The notes beneath the pieces are model-generated. The model searched no databases. It saw only the letters and a program-made list of their open reading frames with translations, and was not told the DNA's origin. Positions 62,668 through 64,000 of a stretch of DNA of 64,000 nucleotides are shown here, in pieces. The translations under genes and the position numbers were made by a program. Numbering within the stretch: the stretch's first letter is position 1; the number at the start of each line of letters is the position of its first letter. The DNA lies in the NCBI RefSeq assembly GCF_002564105.1, contig NZ_PDBX01000001.1:2728001-2792000 (forward strand), given 5' to 3'. This DNA is from Collimonas sp. PA-H2. Its GTDB lineage: Bacteria; Pseudomonadota; Gammaproteobacteria; Burkholderiales; Burkholderiaceae_D.

Positions 62668-64000
62668 TTACTTCTTGATCTTCACCGGCCGCTGCCAGCC
62701 GTCGATGGTGATCTGGCGCGCACGCGAGACGGTCAGCTTGCCTTCCGGCGCATCCTTGGTCAGCGTGGTGCCGGCGCCGAGCGTGGCGCCCTTGCCGACG
62801 CGCACCGGCGCCACTAGCTGGCTGTCGCTGCCGATGAAGGCGTCGTCTTCGATGATGGTGCGGAATTTGTTGGCGCCGTCGTAGTTGCAAGTGATGGTGC
62901 CGGCGCCGATGTTGACGCGCGAGCCCACTGTGGCGTCGCCGACATAAGCCAGGTGATTGGCCTTGCTGTGGGCGGCGACCTGGCTGTTCTTGACTTCGAC
63001 GAAGTTGCCGATGTGGACGTCCTCGCCCAGTTCCGTGCCCGGACGCAGGCGCGCATACGGGCCGATCTGCGAAGCGGCGCCGACCACGGCGTCTTCGATA
63101 TGGCAGAACGGCTTGATGTTGGCGTCGCGGCCGATGCGGGCATTCTTGATGACGCAATGGGCGCCGATCACGGCGCCGTCTTCAATGCGGACGTCGCCTT
63201 CGAAGATGCAGCCTACGTCAATGCTGACATCGCGGCCGCAGCTGAGCGTGCCGCGCACATCCAGCCGCGCCGGGTCGAGCAGAGTGACGCCTTGTTCCAG
63301 CAGGCGTTCGGCAATGCTGCGCTGGTGTACGCGTTCCAGTTCCGCCAGTTGCACCTTGCTGTTGACGCCCAGGGTTTCCCATACCGCGTCGGGCTGTGCC
63401 GACACCACCGGCGTGCCGGCGGCTACGGCGCTGGCGACGATGTCCGTTAAATAATATTCGCCTTGGGCATTGTTGTTGGAGAGGTTGGCCAGCCACTCTT
63501 TGAGCTGTCTGGTCGGCGCCACCATGATGCCGGTATTGCATTCGGTGATGGCGCGTTCGGCGGCGCTGGCGTCTTTCTGTTCGACGATGCGGGTGATCTT
63601 GCCGTCTTCGCGCACGATGCGGCCGTAGCCGGTCGGATCTGCCAGCTGCACCGTCAGGATCGCCAGCCGGTCAGCGCCGGCGGCGTCGACCAGGCGTTGC
63701 AAGGTGGCGCTGGAGGTAAGCGGCACGTCGCCGTACAGCACCAGGGTCGGCACATTGTCGTCCAGTTTCGGCACGGCCTGGGCCACTGCGTGGCCGGTGC
63801 CGAGTTGCGGCTCCTGCTTGGCAAACGACAGGTCGGCGCCATTGAACTGTTTCAATACGGCATCGCCGCCATGGCCGTAGATGATGCACAGGCGGGTTGG
63901 CGACAGGCTGCGCGCCGTATCGACCACGTGCGCTAATAACGATTTCCCAGCTAATGGATGTAAGACTTTCGGCAGCGCCGACTGCATGCGTTTGCCCATG
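62668..64000 (-). CDS. glmU: bifunctional GlmU (5' end beyond the window)
   Basis: Acetylates glucosamine-1-phosphate and uridylylates it to UDP-GlcNAc. The visible part starts at [17 protein letters not shown] of the nucleotidyltransferase domain; about 9-10 N-terminal residues (the start of the GxGTRM-type loop) lie outside. The uridyltransferase core includes [10 protein letters not shown] and [10 protein letters not shown]. From about residue 240 the left-handed beta-helix acetyltransferase begins ([51 protein letters not shown]). Works with glmS in one pathway. Complete at the 3' end. Confidence 0.97.
   Translation of the reverse strand, partial: MGKRMQSALPKVLHPLAGKSLLAHVVDTARSLSPTRLCIIYGHGGDAVLKQFNGADLSFAKQEPQLGTGHAVAQAVPKLDDNVPTLVLYGDVPLTSSATLQRLVDAAGADRLAILTVQLADPTGYGRIVREDGKITRIVEQKDASAAERAITECNTGIMVAPTRQLKEWLANLSNNNAQGEYYLTDIVASAVAAGTPVVSAQPDAVWETLGVNSKVQLAELERVHQRSIAERLLEQGVTLLDPARLDVRGTLSCGRDVSIDVGCIFEGDVRIEDGAVIGAHCVIKNARIGRDANIKPFCHIEDAVVGAASQIGPYARLRPGTELGEDVHIGNFVEVKNSQVAAHSKANHLAYVGDATVGSRVNIGAGTITCNYDGANKFRTIIEDDAFIGSDSQLVAPVRVGKGATLGAGTTLTKDAPEGKLTVSRARQITIDGWQRPVKIKK

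Overview
The window looks like a chromosomal piece of a betaproteobacterium of the order Burkholderiales, probably Oxalobacteraceae (Collimonas/Herbaspirillum/Janthinobacterium-like). This is inferred from the GC-rich glmU - Lrp/AsnC regulator - glmS core at the right edge and from the style of the two-partner-secretion genes; no rRNA or other taxonomic marker is present. Only about 60.1-64.0 kb is core genome. Everything to the left is accessory DNA piled up downstream of the 3' end of glmS, the classical Tn7 attachment site.

Region 1 (0.2-11.9 kb) is an array of some twenty small, mostly unrelated genes. Recognisable or tentative families are DUF6678, DUF2711, two DUF2199 proteins, a low-molecular-weight phosphatase-like protein and small membrane or lipoproteins. 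Most lie on the plus strand, separated by 70-290 bp spacers that share recurrent motifs and a small hairpin, so the region reads like a gene-cassette or immunity-gene array. An IS407-group insertion splits the last gene.

Region 2 (about 11.9-59.1 kb) is a large Tn7-like transposon. Its left end carries 20-bp-spaced TnsB-type sites followed by tnsA-tnsB-tnsC and two TniQ-family target selectors; inverted copies of the end sites lie at 58.97-59.09 kb. The cargo is: (a) an orphan MazE-type antitoxin and insertion-sequence debris (20.1-22.6 kb); (b) a two-partner secretion locus with a 980-aa exoprotein, its FhaC/ShlB-type transporter, a parvulin-type isomerase and a 3153-aa CdiA-like toxin with an Imm49 immunity gene, followed by decayed immunity genes and an orphan CdiA C-terminal toxin with its CdiI (22.8-45.6 kb); (c) a minus-strand operon joining a sigma-like factor, an adaptor-like protein, a fused IrrE-type protease/UvrD helicase/nuclease, a three-domain ubiquitin-like protein, an E1-like ThiF enzyme and a DUF6527 protein, with a membrane protein just beyond (46.1-54.3 kb); (d) a divergent AvcD-type anti-phage nucleotide deaminase (54.6-56.2 kb); and (e) prophage debris and a DUF6088/AbiEi-type antitoxin (56.3-58.5 kb).

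Region 3 (59.1-60.1 kb) holds a broken gene, a strong terminator and a second, solo cluster of three perfectly 20-bp-spaced TnsB-type sites about 200 bp from the glmS stop codon. This suggests that attTn7 has been used more than once.

The strongest candidate for an undescribed system is cargo (c). It looks like a bacterial ubiquitin-like conjugation operon physically coupled to a self-contained IrrE-UvrD-nuclease effector and a dedicated sigma-like regulator, next to AvcD, in a Tn7-borne defence island.
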